Counted from the first letter of the stretch, positions 1-8,415 are shown. The stretch: 64,000 nt of DNA from JAVKFY01 sp040223615 (GCA_040223615.1 JAVKFY010000054.1:56304-120303); one strand, 5' to 3'. Numbers and translations are program-made. The notes: a model not told the origin generated them from the letters alone.

Positions 1-6
1 CTCAAT

Positions 7-17
7 TGGTCGAACCA
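7..17. promoter_or_regulatory. FadR-type GntR operator, TGGT-CGA-ACCA
   Basis: An exact TGGT-N3-ACCA inverted repeat sits 28 bases before the ATG of the CoA-transferase operon. This form is typical of sites bound by FadR/PdhR-type GntR repressors (family knowledge). The last gene of the operon it precedes encodes such a regulator, so autoregulation is likely (inference). The same motif recurs at 9553, 13764 and, with one mismatch, 14536 and 17068. Confidence 0.6.
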
Positions 18-44
18 TTAGATCAAGGACACACGAGGTGAGGG

Positions 45-872
45 ATGCCGATAACGCGGCGTGAGTACGCCATGGGCGAGATGCTGGCGGTTCTGCTGGC
101 GCGCGATCTGGGCGATGGCGAGAAGGCCATCGTTGGCACCAACTCCGACATCCAGGTCGCGGCCTGCAACCTGGCCCGCAAGCGCCAGGCCCCGGGGCTA
201 TGGTGGGTGTCGGGCCCGGGCGGCATGACCAATACCGACGAGGGCGTGATCCGGCCGGCGGCCGACGCGGAGAATGTCGGCGTCTGCGAGGCGCAGATGG
301 ACCTGCCGGCGATGATCGACTTCATCGACTGGCAGGTGCATTTCTTCGACTTCGCCATCCTCGGCGCGTTGCAGGCCGACCGCTTCGGCAACATCAACAC
401 CGTCTGCGTCGGAGACCACGCGGCGCCCCGGTTGCGGGGCCCCGGCACTGTCGGGATCAGCGCGCTGTGCGGGCTTTCGAAGCGCTTCTACATCATGATG
501 ACGCGGCACGACCGCGGCGCCTTCGTTGAGAAGGTCGACTTCGTCAGCGGCGCCGGCCATATGTCGGGCGGCGACAGCCGCACCGAGGCGGGCCTGCCGC
601 CCGGCGGTCCGTCGATGGTGGTCACCCCGCTGGGCGTGTTCGACTTCGCCACGCCGGACAAGTCGATGCGGCTGGCCTCGCTGCACCCCGGCGTCACGGT
701 GGAGCAAGTGCGCGACAACACGAGCTTCGATCTCGCGATCCCCGACGACGTGCCGACCACGCCGGAGCCGACCGATGAGGAGCTGTTCCAGCTTCGCCGC
801 ATGGTCGACAACACCGGCGTGCTGGCGCGCAAGTTCCCGTGGCCGACTTCCATCGAACGGGGGGCAGCGTGA
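45..872 (+). CDS. CoA-transferase family I beta subunit (GctB/IpdB-like), catalytic Glu apparently replaced
   Basis: This 275-residue protein matches the beta subunit of glutaconate-type CoA-transferases over its whole length, including the GNIN and GDHAAPR segments near residues 121-132. Such proteins pair with an alpha subunit (here at 2028) to act on acyl-CoA thioesters. At the family's Glu position (E54 in GctB, motif VESG) the sequence reads WWVSG, giving Val55. From recalled family knowledge, IpdAB lacks this Glu and hydrolyses a C-C bond of a ring CoA-thioester instead of moving CoA, so a hydrolase role is possible here (inference). The ATG at 45 follows a GAGGTGAGG ribosome site. Its stop overlaps the next gene (TGATG). 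It is first in a four-gene operon behind the operator at 7. Confidence 0.8.
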   Translation: MPITRREYAMGEMLAVLLARDLGDGEKAIVGTNSDIQVAACNLARKRQAPGLWWVSGPGGMTNTDEGVIRPAADAENVGVCEAQMDLPAMIDFIDWQVHFFDFAILGALQADRFGNINTVCVGDHAAPRLRGPGTVGISALCGLSKRFYIMMTRHDRGAFVEKVDFVSGAGHMSGGDSRTEAGLPPGGPSMVVTPLGVFDFATPDKSMRLASLHPGVTVEQVRDNTSFDLAIPDDVPTTPEPTDEELFQLRRMVDNTGVLARKFPWPTSIERGAA

Positions 873-2023
873 TGCACAACTACCATTTCCAGGAACACCA
901 TCTGATGTTCCGCGATCAGGTCCGCCGCATGGCCGAGCGTCACGTGGCGCCGATCGCCGCCGAGATCGACGAGAATGACCGCTTCCCGGAGGAGCTGGTC
1001 GAGGTGTTCGGCGACATGGGCCTGCTGCAGCTCTGGGTACCGGAGGCATATGGCGGCCCGGGCGCCGACCTCACCTCGGTGTGCATCGCCAAGGAGGAGG
1101 TCGCGAAGCACTCCGAGTCGGCCGCGCTGATGGTGGCCAACAACTCGTTCGGGCTGATCCTGCCGATCCTGAACTTCGGCAGCGAGGAACAGAAGCGCCA
1201 CTATCTCGGCATCGCCGCCAAGGGCCGCACGCTGACCGCCGTGGCGATCACCGAGCCCGGCACCGGTTCCGACGTGTCGTCGATGCAGACCCGCGCCGTG
1301 CGCGACGGCGACAGCTGGGTGCTGAACGGCCAGAAGATGTACATCACCTTCGGGCCGGTGGCGCACTACATCCTGGTGTTCGCGCGCACCGCCGAAGGCA
1401 AGGGCGCCAACGGCATCTCCGCCTTCCTGCTCGATACCTCGACCAAGGGATTCTCGGTCGGCAAGCTCGACCGCAAGATGGGCATCCGCGGTGTGCCCAA
1501 CGCGCCGATCTTCTTCGAGGACGTGCGCATTCCGGCAGAGAACCTGATCGGCGAGGAAGGCCAGGCATTCAAGAGCTGTATGCGCATCCTCGACCTGAAC
1601 CGGCCAACCATCGGCGCGATCTCGGTCGGCCTGGCGCAAGGCGCGATCGACTGCGCCGCCGACTATGCCCGCGAGCGGGTGCAGTTCGGCCGCCCGATCG
1701 CCGACCTGCAGGCGATCCAGTTCATGCTTGCCGACATGGCGATGCAGACCGAGGCGGCGCGCTGCCTGCTGTACGACTGCGCGCGCATGGCCGACGCGGA
1801 GGACTGGGACGGCTTCTCGGCCAAGGTCTCGATGGTGAAGTGTTTCGCGTCGGACGTGGCGATGAAGGTGACAACCGACGCAGTGCAGGTGCTGGGCGGC
1901 GCCGGCTACATGCGCGACTTCCCGGTCGAGCGGATGATGCGCGACGCCAAGATCAATCAGATATTCGAGGGCACCAACCAGATTCAGCGTCTGGTCATTG
2001 CCCGTCACATGCTGAAGGGGTAG
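872..2023 (+). CDS. Acyl-CoA dehydrogenase
   Basis: Flavin-dependent alpha,beta-dehydrogenation of an acyl-CoA, passing electrons to ETF. The 383-residue protein has the normal three-domain length. Visible landmarks are the ITEPGTGSD flavin/substrate segment, the MYITFG region, and the C-terminal IFEGTNQIQR motif whose Glu (about residue 366) is the catalytic base in the medium-chain group. The ATG at 872 overlaps the preceding TGA by one base, which is preferred over an upstream in-frame ATG at 839 that lies inside the previous gene. The gene sits between the two CoA-transferase-like subunits, so the three proteins probably act on the same CoA-thioester. The substrate cannot be read from the sequence. 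Confidence 0.93.
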   Translation: MHNYHFQEHHLMFRDQVRRMAERHVAPIAAEIDENDRFPEELVEVFGDMGLLQLWVPEAYGGPGADLTSVCIAKEEVAKHSESAALMVANNSFGLILPILNFGSEEQKRHYLGIAAKGRTLTAVAITEPGTGSDVSSMQTRAVRDGDSWVLNGQKMYITFGPVAHYILVFARTAEGKGANGISAFLLDTSTKGFSVGKLDRKMGIRGVPNAPIFFEDVRIPAENLIGEEGQAFKSCMRILDLNRPTIGAISVGLAQGAIDCAADYARERVQFGRPIADLQAIQFMLADMAMQTEAARCLLYDCARMADAEDWDGFSAKVSMVKCFASDVAMKVTTDAVQVLGGAGYMRDFPVERMMRDAKINQIFEGTNQIQRLVIARHMLKG

Positions 2024-2027
2024 GGCG

Positions 2028-2903
2028 ATGAGCAAGGTGGTGAGCCTGGGGTCGGCGCTCGATCATGTCTCCGACGGCATGCAGGTAGGCCTCGGCGGCT
2101 GGATCTTCCTGGGGCAGCCGATGGCGCTGGTACGCGGGCTGGTGCGCAAGGCCGTCAAGAACCTGCGGCTTGTGCCGTCGCCAGGGTCGATCGCGCCGGA
2201 CATGCTGATCGGCGCCGGGTGCGCGGCGGAGACCGCGTGTGTCTTCATCAGCTTCGAGCATCTCGGTCTGGCGCCGAACTTCCGCCGCATCGCCCAGGCC
2301 GGCGGCATCAAGGTGCTGGAGATGGACGGCCCGGGCCTGGCGGGCGGACTGCGCGCCGGCGCCTGCGACCTGCCCTATGGCCTGATCCCCGATCTCGGCA
2401 CCGACCTGCCGAAGGTGAACCCAGAAGGCTACCGCAAGGCGCGGGTGCAGGAGGGCGACCGGCCGCTGCTGGAGGTGCCGGCGATCAAGCCGGACGTGGT
2501 TCTGCTCCACGGCATGCAGGCCGACGAACTGGGCAACGTGCAGTATGCCGGCGCCGGATTCTTCGACCTGTTGCTGGCGCAGGCGGCGAGGAAGGTGATC
2601 GTCTCGGTCGACCGGCTGGTCACCAACGCCCAGGTGCGCGCCCACCCGCATCTGACCAAGGTGCCGGCGGCCTTTGTCGACGCGGTGGTGGTGGCGCCGT
2701 TCGGGGCACACCCCGCGTCCAGCCCCGGCGTCTACCCGGCCGACGAGGCGCACCTGCGGCAGTATGTGAAGGCCAGCCGCGACACGGCCGCGTTCGACAC
2801 CTATCTGACCGAACATGTCCGGCTCGAAGGCGGTGAGGCGGGCTATCGCGACAGAATCGGCGCCGCCGCCCTGGCCAGCCTGTCGTCGGGGCGGGCTGCG
2901 TGA
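2028..2903 (+). CDS. CoA-transferase family I alpha subunit (GctA/IpdA-like)
   Basis: This 291-residue protein has the Gly-rich N-terminal segment of family I alpha subunits (DGMQVGLGGW near residues 16-25) and the PDVVLLHGMQADELGNVQ stretch typical of GctA/IpdA. It should form a heterodimer or heterotetramer with the beta subunit at 45, split from it only by the acyl-CoA dehydrogenase gene. Splitting the two subunits around a dehydrogenase is less common than adjacent genes. It starts four bases after the dehydrogenase stop and overlaps the regulator gene (TGATG). It could be a transferase or a CoA-thioester hydrolase; the missing Glu in the beta subunit points to the latter. Confidence 0.82.
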   Translation: MSKVVSLGSALDHVSDGMQVGLGGWIFLGQPMALVRGLVRKAVKNLRLVPSPGSIAPDMLIGAGCAAETACVFISFEHLGLAPNFRRIAQAGGIKVLEMDGPGLAGGLRAGACDLPYGLIPDLGTDLPKVNPEGYRKARVQEGDRPLLEVPAIKPDVVLLHGMQADELGNVQYAGAGFFDLLLAQAARKVIVSVDRLVTNAQVRAHPHLTKVPAAFVDAVVVAPFGAHPASSPGVYPADEAHLRQYVKASRDTAAFDTYLTEHVRLEGGEAGYRDRIGAAALASLSSGRAA

Positions 2904-3643
2904 TGGAAGGCGGGTTTCAGCCGATCCGCAAGCGCCGGCTCTCGGACGAGGTCACGCTGCAGATCCGGGCCCGTGTCGCCGCCGGCGAGTTGCGGCCTGG
3001 CGACAAGCTGCCGGCGGAACGCGATATGGCGGACATGTTCGGGGTCAGTCGCGGCGCGGTGCGCGAGGGGCTGCGCGCGCTGGAGCATGCCGGCCTGGTC
3101 GAGTTGCTCCAGGGCACCAAGGGCGGGGCTTTCATTTCCGATGGCGGCAATTCCGCCATCGGCGAGCATTTCCGCGACAAGTACTATCTTGGCGGCATCT
3201 CGCTTGTGGAGTTGACCGAGGCGCGGTTGTGGCTGGAGGCGCTGGTCGTCCGCGTTGCCACCGAGCGAGCCAGCGAGGCCGACTTCGACGCGCTGGAAGC
3301 CAATGTCGACGAAGCGGAACGGTTGCTGAAGGCCAAGCGCTACGTCGACAAGATCGACGTCCACATCGCCTTCCACATCCTGCTGGCCGAGGCCACGGGC
3401 AATGCCGTCCTGATGACGCTGATGTCGGCGCTGATGGAGGTAATGCACGACTTCGCCCATGCGGCCGGCGGCGAGCGCCACGACCTGACCATCCGCGCGC
3501 GGCGCAAATTGCTGCAGGCGATGCGACGCCGCGACGCCGACGCGGCCGTCGACGCCATGACCAAGCACCTGATCGAGTTGCAGCACCGGTATCGGGACGT
3601 CGTGCGGAAAGGTATCCCCAACGACGCCACATCGGCGCGGTGA
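2903..3643 (+). CDS. GntR-family regulator, FadR subfamily
   Basis: A 246-residue regulator with an N-terminal winged helix (about residues 9-75; motif PAERDMADMFGVSRGAVREGLRALEHAGL) and an all-helical FCD ligand-binding domain after it. A GTG lies just before, but the ATG at 2903 overlaps the alpha-subunit stop and is the better start. It closes the CoA-transferase operon and probably represses it through the TGGT-N3-ACCA site at 7 (inference). Its recognition helix closely resembles that of the regulator at 16203, so the two may share sites. The ligand is likely an acid or CoA-thioester of the pathway. Confidence 0.88.
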   Translation: MEGGFQPIRKRRLSDEVTLQIRARVAAGELRPGDKLPAERDMADMFGVSRGAVREGLRALEHAGLVELLQGTKGGAFISDGGNSAIGEHFRDKYYLGGISLVELTEARLWLEALVVRVATERASEADFDALEANVDEAERLLKAKRYVDKIDVHIAFHILLAEATGNAVLMTLMSALMEVMHDFAHAAGGERHDLTIRARRKLLQAMRRRDADAAVDAMTKHLIELQHRYRDVVRKGIPNDATSAR

Positions 3644-3653
3644 GGCGACCGTC

Positions 3654-4250
3654 CTACTCGGTACGGTGCAGATCGCCGAGACAGGCGTCAGCAACCATGT
3701 CGGCATAGGCGCGCGGGCCGACAGGGCCTGTCGGGTCGTACCAGAGATACGTGTAGTTGATCATGCCGACGACCATCATCGTGTAGGCCTTTAGCGCCCG
3801 GCCGCGGGTACGGCCGACGTCGTCGTTGTCACGGATCAGGCGGCGCAGGACCGCCAGGATGGCGCGCTGCTTGGCGACGATCTCGTCGCGCTGCGCCGCC
3901 TGCAGGTTCTGCAGGTCGTGCAGCAGGACGATCTGCAGGTCTTTCGACCCCGCGTTGACGGCGACCATGGCGCGAACCACGTTGCGGAACCGGCTCTCGG
4001 CGCTGTTGCCGATCTTCGCGGCAGCCTCGACCTCGGCCAGCATGTGGTCGAGATGCGTGTCCAGCATCTCGTGGAGCATGGCTTCCTTCGACCCGAAGTA
4101 ATGGTAGAGCAGGCCGCGCGAGATGCCATTGGCCTCGGCGAGGTCGGCAATGGTGGTGTTGGGATAGCCCTTGCGCGCGAACTGGACTGCCGCCTTGCGC
4201 AGGATCTCCCGCCGGATCTCCGGGTAGTTCTCCGACTGCGTGCGCGCCAT
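3654..4250 (-). CDS. TetR-family regulator
   Basis: A 198-residue TetR repressor. The N-terminal helix-turn-helix (about residues 10-57) contains IADLAEANGISRGLLYHYFGSKEAML, which is textbook TetR. The C-terminal helical domain should bind the inducer; TetR proteins beside phenylacetate-type ligases often sense aryl-CoA esters. It lies 11 bases downstream of the broken ligase gene on the same strand, and the pair is divergent from the Rieske operon at 4975. A 15-bp perfect palindrome at 4927 lies in the shared promoter region and is the likely target (inference). Confidence 0.9.
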   Translation of the reverse strand: MARTQSENYPEIRREILRKAAVQFARKGYPNTTIADLAEANGISRGLLYHYFGSKEAMLHEMLDTHLDHMLAEVEAAAKIGNSAESRFRNVVRAMVAVNAGSKDLQIVLLHDLQNLQAAQRDEIVAKQRAILAVLRRLIRDNDDVGRTRGRALKAYTMMVVGMINYTYLWYDPTGPVGPRAYADMVADACLGDLHRTE

Positions 4251-4261
4251 GCCGTCTCGCT

Positions 4262-4836
4262 TCAGTTACGCACCAGCACGCGTTGCGCCTTGGCTTCGTA
4301 GCGCGGCAGCGTGCCTTCGGGATGGCATTCGACCGGCACCTTCAGGCCAAGCCGGCTGCTCAGGCTGCGGCCCACGGTGTCGGCCAGATCGTTCGGGTTG
4401 CCGTTGTGGGCGCGTTCCATCTCGATCGCAACCGTCATCTGCTTCGGTGCCTGGGTCAGGCTGTCGACGTAGATCTGCCAGGCCTCCTTCACCGTACCCT
4501 TGGTCGCGGCGACGACGTCCTCGATCTGCGACGGATAGACGATGACGCCGCGCACCAGAACCGGCTGGCTGAATTGACATCGGTGGTCAGCATCGGGATT
4601 GGATAGCGCTCGCGCAGCATCGTCTTGTCGAGGAACGGCGGCACGCTCGCCAGCGCCTGCGGGTCGGCGAGGTCGCGCGGGTGCACGCCGCCGGTCTTGA
4701 AATGCGTAATCCATTCCGGCGATTGCGCCAGACGCTCGCCCAGCGCCGACAGCTTGCGATGCTGCATCGCTCGCATGTCGCCGGCATCGAGCTGCTCGAT
4801 TTCGCGATGCAGCAAGGACGCGGTCGCTGAGGTCAT
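4262..4836 (-). pseudogene. paaK: Phenylacetate-CoA ligase (PaaK-like), internally deleted and frameshifted
   Basis: The first 90 or so codons, from an ATG at 4836 behind GGGGAGACGGAG, read as a PaaK N-terminus (SALGERLAQSPEW, PPFLDKTMLRERYP). The last 100 codons, in another frame, read as the PaaK C-terminal domain (VRGVIVYPSQIEDVV, SSRLGLKVPVE, KAQRVLVRN). The frames meet around 4570-4580. The whole central AMP-binding region, roughly 230 residues in this ~430-residue family, is missing. The product cannot be an active ligase. It once formed an operon with the tetR gene 11 bases downstream and was probably the CoA-activating step for the neighbouring Rieske/crotonase genes (inference). A misassembly cannot be excluded. 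Confidence 0.8.
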
Positions 4837-4926
4837 CTCCGTCTCCCCGTCTTGAATCATCCGGCACGTCCGGGATCGTTTGCCCCTTGCGCTCGGATAG
4901 GGGAGTTATTAAAAACCGGACGCTCA

Positions 4927-4941
4927 GTCAATTAAATTGAC
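4927..4941. promoter_or_regulatory. Perfect 15-bp palindrome, probable TetR operator
   Basis: GTCAATT-A-AATTGAC is an exact inverted repeat in an AT-rich patch between the divergent ligase/tetR pair and the Rieske alpha gene. Size and symmetry fit a TetR dimer site. It begins 48 bases before the Rieske alpha ATG, so binding there would block both directions. Confidence 0.6.
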
Positions 4942-4974
4942 GGACGTGACCGTCAGCGCTGGAGGTTGCAGATC

Positions 4975-6234
4975 ATGAGCCGGTTATCCTCGGACTCTGG
5001 CATCGGAGACCGTATCCGCGGCGAGTGGGTGCACGGCTCGCTCTACAGCGACGCCGACATCTTCGCTGAGGAGTTGGAGAAGATCTGGTACCGCACCTGG
5101 GTCTATGTCGGACACGAGAGCGAAGTGCCGCGGGCGGACGACTTCGTGATGAAGTCGATCGGACCGCAGCCGGTGATCATGACCCGCGACCGTGAGGGGC
5201 GGCTGCATCTGCTGCAGAACCGCTGTCCGCATCGCGGCAACCAGGTCTGCACCCAGGCGCGCGGCAACGCCCGCACCTTCACCTGCCCGTTCCACAAGTG
5301 GACCTTCGCCAACGACGGTAAGCTGACCGCCGTCGCCTTCGCCGATGGCTACGACGGTCAGGACATGTCGGGGCTGGGCCTGGCGCCGGTGCCGCGCATT
5401 GCCAGCTATCGCGGCTTCGTGTTCGGTTCGTTCGCGGTGGACGGACCGCCCCTGGCCGAGCATCTGGGCGGTGCGGCGGAAACGCTGGATCGGCTTTGCC
5501 TGGCGTCGCCGGAAGGCGAGATCGAGGTGACCGCCGGCTTCCTGCAGCACCGCGTCAAGGCGAACTGGAAGTTCGTGCTGGAGAACGAGACCGACGGCTA
5601 TCATCCGGCCTTCGTGCACGCGTCGATCTTCTCCGTCGCCGAGAGCGGCATCGGCGGCCTCTATGCCAGCAAGTCGGCGGCCGTCGGCCGCGACTATGGC
5701 AACGGCCACACGGAGATGGACCTGCGACCGGAGTTCCGCCGCCTGGACCAGCCGATGCGCTGGTTCGGCACCACGAGCGACAAGCTGCCGGACTACCTTG
5801 CCAAGATGCAGGCCGCCTACGGCGTGGAGAGGGCGCGCGAGATCATGGTCGACGGCACCCCGCACGTGATGATCTTTCCGAACCTGTTCATCGCCGAGAT
5901 CCAGATGTTCGTGCTGCAGGCGCGCGCCGTGGACGACACGGTGCAGCACGTCACGGCGCTTCAGTTCAAGGGCGCGCCTGACCTGAACCGGCGCATGCGG
6001 CAGCAGACCATGGGCTCGGTCGGCCCGGCCGGCTTCCTGCTGGCGGACGACTCCGCGATGTACGAGCGAACCCAGCGCGGGGTGCAGTCACGCGACCCGG
6101 AGTGGCTATTCCTTGGCCGTGGCGAGAAGCGCGAGCGGCTTGACGAAGATGGATACCGGATCGGCCACGTGACCGACGAGGTGCCGTCGCGTGGCATCTG
6201 GCAACACTACAAGGCGTTGATGGAGGCGGTGTGA
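4975..6234 (+). CDS. Aromatic-ring hydroxylating (Rieske) oxygenase, alpha subunit
   Basis: Catalytic subunit of a two-subunit Rieske oxygenase, 419 residues. The Rieske [2Fe-2S] ligands are Cys84, His86, Cys104 and His107; the mononuclear iron triad is Asp207, His210 and His215 (ENETDGYHPAFVH). The segment after the second Rieske His reads HKW where most relatives have HGW. The ATG at 4975 follows GGAGG at 4961; a TTG at 4966 is less likely. The beta subunit gene overlaps its stop. With the crotonase downstream and the ligase remnant upstream, the substrate may be an aromatic acid or its CoA ester. No electron-transfer genes are adjacent, so it may borrow those at 14.6-16.2 kb. Confidence 0.92.
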   Translation: MSRLSSDSGIGDRIRGEWVHGSLYSDADIFAEELEKIWYRTWVYVGHESEVPRADDFVMKSIGPQPVIMTRDREGRLHLLQNRCPHRGNQVCTQARGNARTFTCPFHKWTFANDGKLTAVAFADGYDGQDMSGLGLAPVPRIASYRGFVFGSFAVDGPPLAEHLGGAAETLDRLCLASPEGEIEVTAGFLQHRVKANWKFVLENETDGYHPAFVHASIFSVAESGIGGLYASKSAAVGRDYGNGHTEMDLRPEFRRLDQPMRWFGTTSDKLPDYLAKMQAAYGVERAREIMVDGTPHVMIFPNLFIAEIQMFVLQARAVDDTVQHVTALQFKGAPDLNRRMRQQTMGSVGPAGFLLADDSAMYERTQRGVQSRDPEWLFLGRGEKRERLDEDGYRIGHVTDEVPSRGIWQHYKALMEAV

Positions 6235-6725
6235 TGCTGGCGACCCGCAACGACGATACCCTGCTGCGCCGGGTCGAGGCATTCATCTATCGCGAGGCGC
6301 GGCTACAGGACGAGCATCGTTATGCCGACTGGGAAGCGCTATGGACCGACGACGCGATCTACTGGATACCGGCCAATGGCGACGACATCGACCCTGAGAA
6401 CGAGATGTCGATCGTCTACGACAACCGCAGCCGTATCGGCCTGCGCGTCCGCCAACTGCTGACCGGAAAGCGCTTCACCCAGGAGCCGAAGTCGTCAATC
6501 CGACACTTCGTCACCAACGTCGAGATATTCGGCCACGACACCGACGAGGTTGCGGCCGGCTGCAACGTCATGGTGTTCGAGAGCAGCTTGCGCGGCGAGA
6601 CGCTGTGGGCGGCGCGCACCGACTATCTGCTGCGCGCGGATGGCGACGACCTGAAGATGGCGCGCAAGAAGGTGGCGTTGGTCAACAACGACAAGCCGCT
6701 CTACACGCTTTCATTCCTGATCTGA
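6234..6725 (+). CDS. Aromatic-ring hydroxylating dioxygenase, beta subunit
   Basis: A 163-residue small subunit of the SnoaL/NTF2-like fold that stabilises the alpha subunit in an alpha3beta3 assembly. Landmarks are the N-terminal RRVEAFIYREARLQDEHRY, the DDAIYWIPANGDD segment, YDNRSRIGLRV and the C-terminal ARKKVALVNNDKPLYTLSFLI. The ATG at 6234 overlaps the alpha stop (TGATG); an earlier GTG at 6231 is unlikely. The beta subunits at 13844 and 19855 resemble each other more than they resemble this one. Confidence 0.9.
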   Translation: MLATRNDDTLLRRVEAFIYREARLQDEHRYADWEALWTDDAIYWIPANGDDIDPENEMSIVYDNRSRIGLRVRQLLTGKRFTQEPKSSIRHFVTNVEIFGHDTDEVAAGCNVMVFESSLRGETLWAARTDYLLRADGDDLKMARKKVALVNNDKPLYTLSFLI

Positions 6726-6737
6726 CCGGAGGCTTCC

Positions 6738-7544
6738 ATGGCTCGCGATCTCATCTCCGACGGTCCGGTGCTGCTCAGCCTGGATGGCGGCGTCGCGCAC
6801 ATGACATTGAACCGCCCCGAGGCAGCCAACGGCATGTCCGTGGAGCTGCTGAAGGCGCTCTACGAGGCGGTCATGGCCTGCCATGGCGAGCCGGACGTGC
6901 GCGTCCTGCTGCTGACCGGGGCCGGCAAGAACTTCTGCGCCGGCGGCGACGTGCAGGCCTTCGCCTCGAAAGGTGAGGCGCTGCCCGATTACATTCGGCC
7001 GGCGACGGCGTACCTGCAGGATTCAGTGCTCTCCCTGTCGCGGCTGCAGGCGCCCGTCATCGTCGCCGTGCAGGGTTTCGCGGCGGGCGGTGGCGGCTTC
7101 GGCTTGGTCTGCGCCGCCGACCTGGTGATCGCGGCCGAGACGGCGAAGTTCCTGGCCGGCGCGACCCGGGTGGCTATGGCGCCGGATGGCGGCACCTCGG
7201 CGAACCTGCCGCGCCTGGTCGGCATGCGCAAGGCGATGGAGATCCTGCTCACCAACCCGACGATCGATGCCGCCGAAGCGCTGCGACTCGGTCTGGTCAA
7301 CCGGGTGGTGCCGGACGCCGAACTGCACGATGCGGCGCTGACGCTGGCGCGCGAGCTGGCCGCGGGCGCGCCGAAGGCCCTGGCGGCGACCAAGCGGTTG
7401 CTGCGCTCGGGCGCGGCACTGACCATGGAGTCCTGCCTGAGCGAGGAGGCGCGCACCGTCTCCGAGCTTGCCGGCATGGCCGACGCGCGCGAAGGCTTGG
7501 CGGCGGTGATCGAACGGCGCAAACCCGTCTTCACTGGCAGGTAG
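6738..7544 (+). CDS. Enoyl-CoA hydratase/isomerase (crotonase) family protein
   Basis: A 268-residue crotonase. Oxyanion-hole segments are visible at GKNFCAGGDVQAF (about residue 75) and GFAAGGGFGLVCAAD (about residue 115). In the second catalytic segment, VAMAPDGGTSANLPRLVG, there is an Asp rather than the Glu of classical hydratases. That pattern is seen in isomerases such as PaaG, so double-bond shift or ring opening is as likely as hydration. It starts 12 bases after the Rieske beta stop with GGAGG in front, so it belongs to the same operon and implies CoA-bound intermediates. Confidence 0.88.
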   Translation: MARDLISDGPVLLSLDGGVAHMTLNRPEAANGMSVELLKALYEAVMACHGEPDVRVLLLTGAGKNFCAGGDVQAFASKGEALPDYIRPATAYLQDSVLSLSRLQAPVIVAVQGFAAGGGGFGLVCAADLVIAAETAKFLAGATRVAMAPDGGTSANLPRLVGMRKAMEILLTNPTIDAAEALRLGLVNRVVPDAELHDAALTLARELAAGAPKALAATKRLLRSGAALTMESCLSEEARTVSELAGMADAREGLAAVIERRKPVFTGR

Positions 7545-7572
7545 GCGCGGGCGTCAAGATGGATATTCCAGG

Positions 7573-7722
7573 TTGGACAAGCACCGAGATCTGTCGGACA
7601 GCGGCGTCGATCTGTTTCGCGAACACATAGACCTGTATCTGACCGATCCAGCGCGCGCCCATGTCGGCGGTGGCGGAATGGCGCGCCGCACATCGCGACA
7701 CCACGTGCCCGTCTCGCCGTAA
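7573..7722 (+). pseudogene. Possible remnant of a deazaflavin-dependent nitroreductase-like gene
   Basis: The 238-base gap between the crotonase and the VOC gene contains a 49-codon open frame with a TTG at 7573. The stretch SGVDLFREHIDLYLTDPARAH looks like the N-terminal helix of F420/deazaflavin-type nitroreductases, a resemblance from memory. The rest of the family (about 100 residues, including the LLLTTTGRKSG core) is absent. No ribosome site is obvious. It could be chance, but it fits the deletion pattern at 4262, 8408 and 9608. The remainder of the gap shows nothing else beyond the GGGAGGG ribosome site of the next gene. Confidence 0.25.
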
Positions 7723-7782
7723 TTCGGTTGACCGCCACCCTGCGGCGGGCTGAGCTTGGAGTAGCCAATCTGGGAGGGACCG

Positions 7783-8415
7783 ATGCCCGATACCGCCACG
7801 CCTGAACGCCCCGCCGCCGCCTTGCGGCCGGCAACGCAGCCGGAACGGCTGCACCACCTGGCGTTCATGACCTTCGATACCGGCGCCACCGCGAAGTTCT
7901 ATTCGGAGGTGCTCGGCATGCCGCTGGTAAACGCGGTGGTCGACCACGAGGTGCCGTCGACCAAGGCGCCCTATCCCTACTTCCACAGCTTCTTCCGCAT
8001 GGCGAGCGGCGAGACGCTGGCTTTCTTCGAATGCCCCGGTATCCCCAGGCCCGGCCCGAAGCCGCACCCGGCCTACGACGACTTCGAGCACCTGGCGATG
8101 GGCGTGTCGACCAAGGCGGACGTGCTGGCCTGGCGCCAATGGCTGGAAAGCCAGGGCCTGGACGTGATCGACGCCGACCACGGCATCATCTACTCGATCT
8201 ACTTCCGCGATCCGGTCAACGACATCCGGCTGGAGATCACCTGCACGATGAAGGACGACTGGAACGACCAGGGCGCCTCGGCGCAGGCGGCGCTGGCGGC
8301 ATGGGAGGCGGAGAAGAAGCGCGCCACCGAGGCCGGCGAGGACGTGGTCGAGGCGATGCGCAACCTGGCCAAGGCGCGTTCCGACCACGCCAATCTGCTG
8401 CTCAAGGATGGCTGA
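7783..8415 (+). CDS. VOC-family (glyoxalase/extradiol dioxygenase superfamily) protein
   Basis: A 210-residue protein with paired beta-alpha-beta-beta-beta modules. Likely metal ligands are a His in RLHHLAFMTFD (about residue 25), a His in FEHLAMGVS (about residue 105), and the Glu in IRLEITC (about residue 147). It could be a ring-cleaving dioxygenase or another metal-dependent VOC enzyme; no substrate can be assigned. A strong GGGAGGG precedes the ATG by four bases. A helical, Ala-rich tail follows the fold. The next ORF start (8408) lies inside its end. Confidence 0.82.
   Translation: MPDTATPERPAAALRPATQPERLHHLAFMTFDTGATAKFYSEVLGMPLVNAVVDHEVPSTKAPYPYFHSFFRMASGETLAFFECPGIPRPGPKPHPAYDDFEHLAMGVSTKADVLAWRQWLESQGLDVIDADHGIIYSIYFRDPVNDIRLEITCTMKDDWNDQGASAQAALAAWEAEKKRATEAGEDVVEAMRNLAKARSDHANLLLKDG

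Noticed and set aside
488..2035. Long minus-strand open frame of 515 codons opposite the CoA-transferase/dehydrogenase genes
   Set aside because: Its protein is His/Arg/Asp-rich with no family resemblance, and it is the antisense shadow of three well-matched genes.
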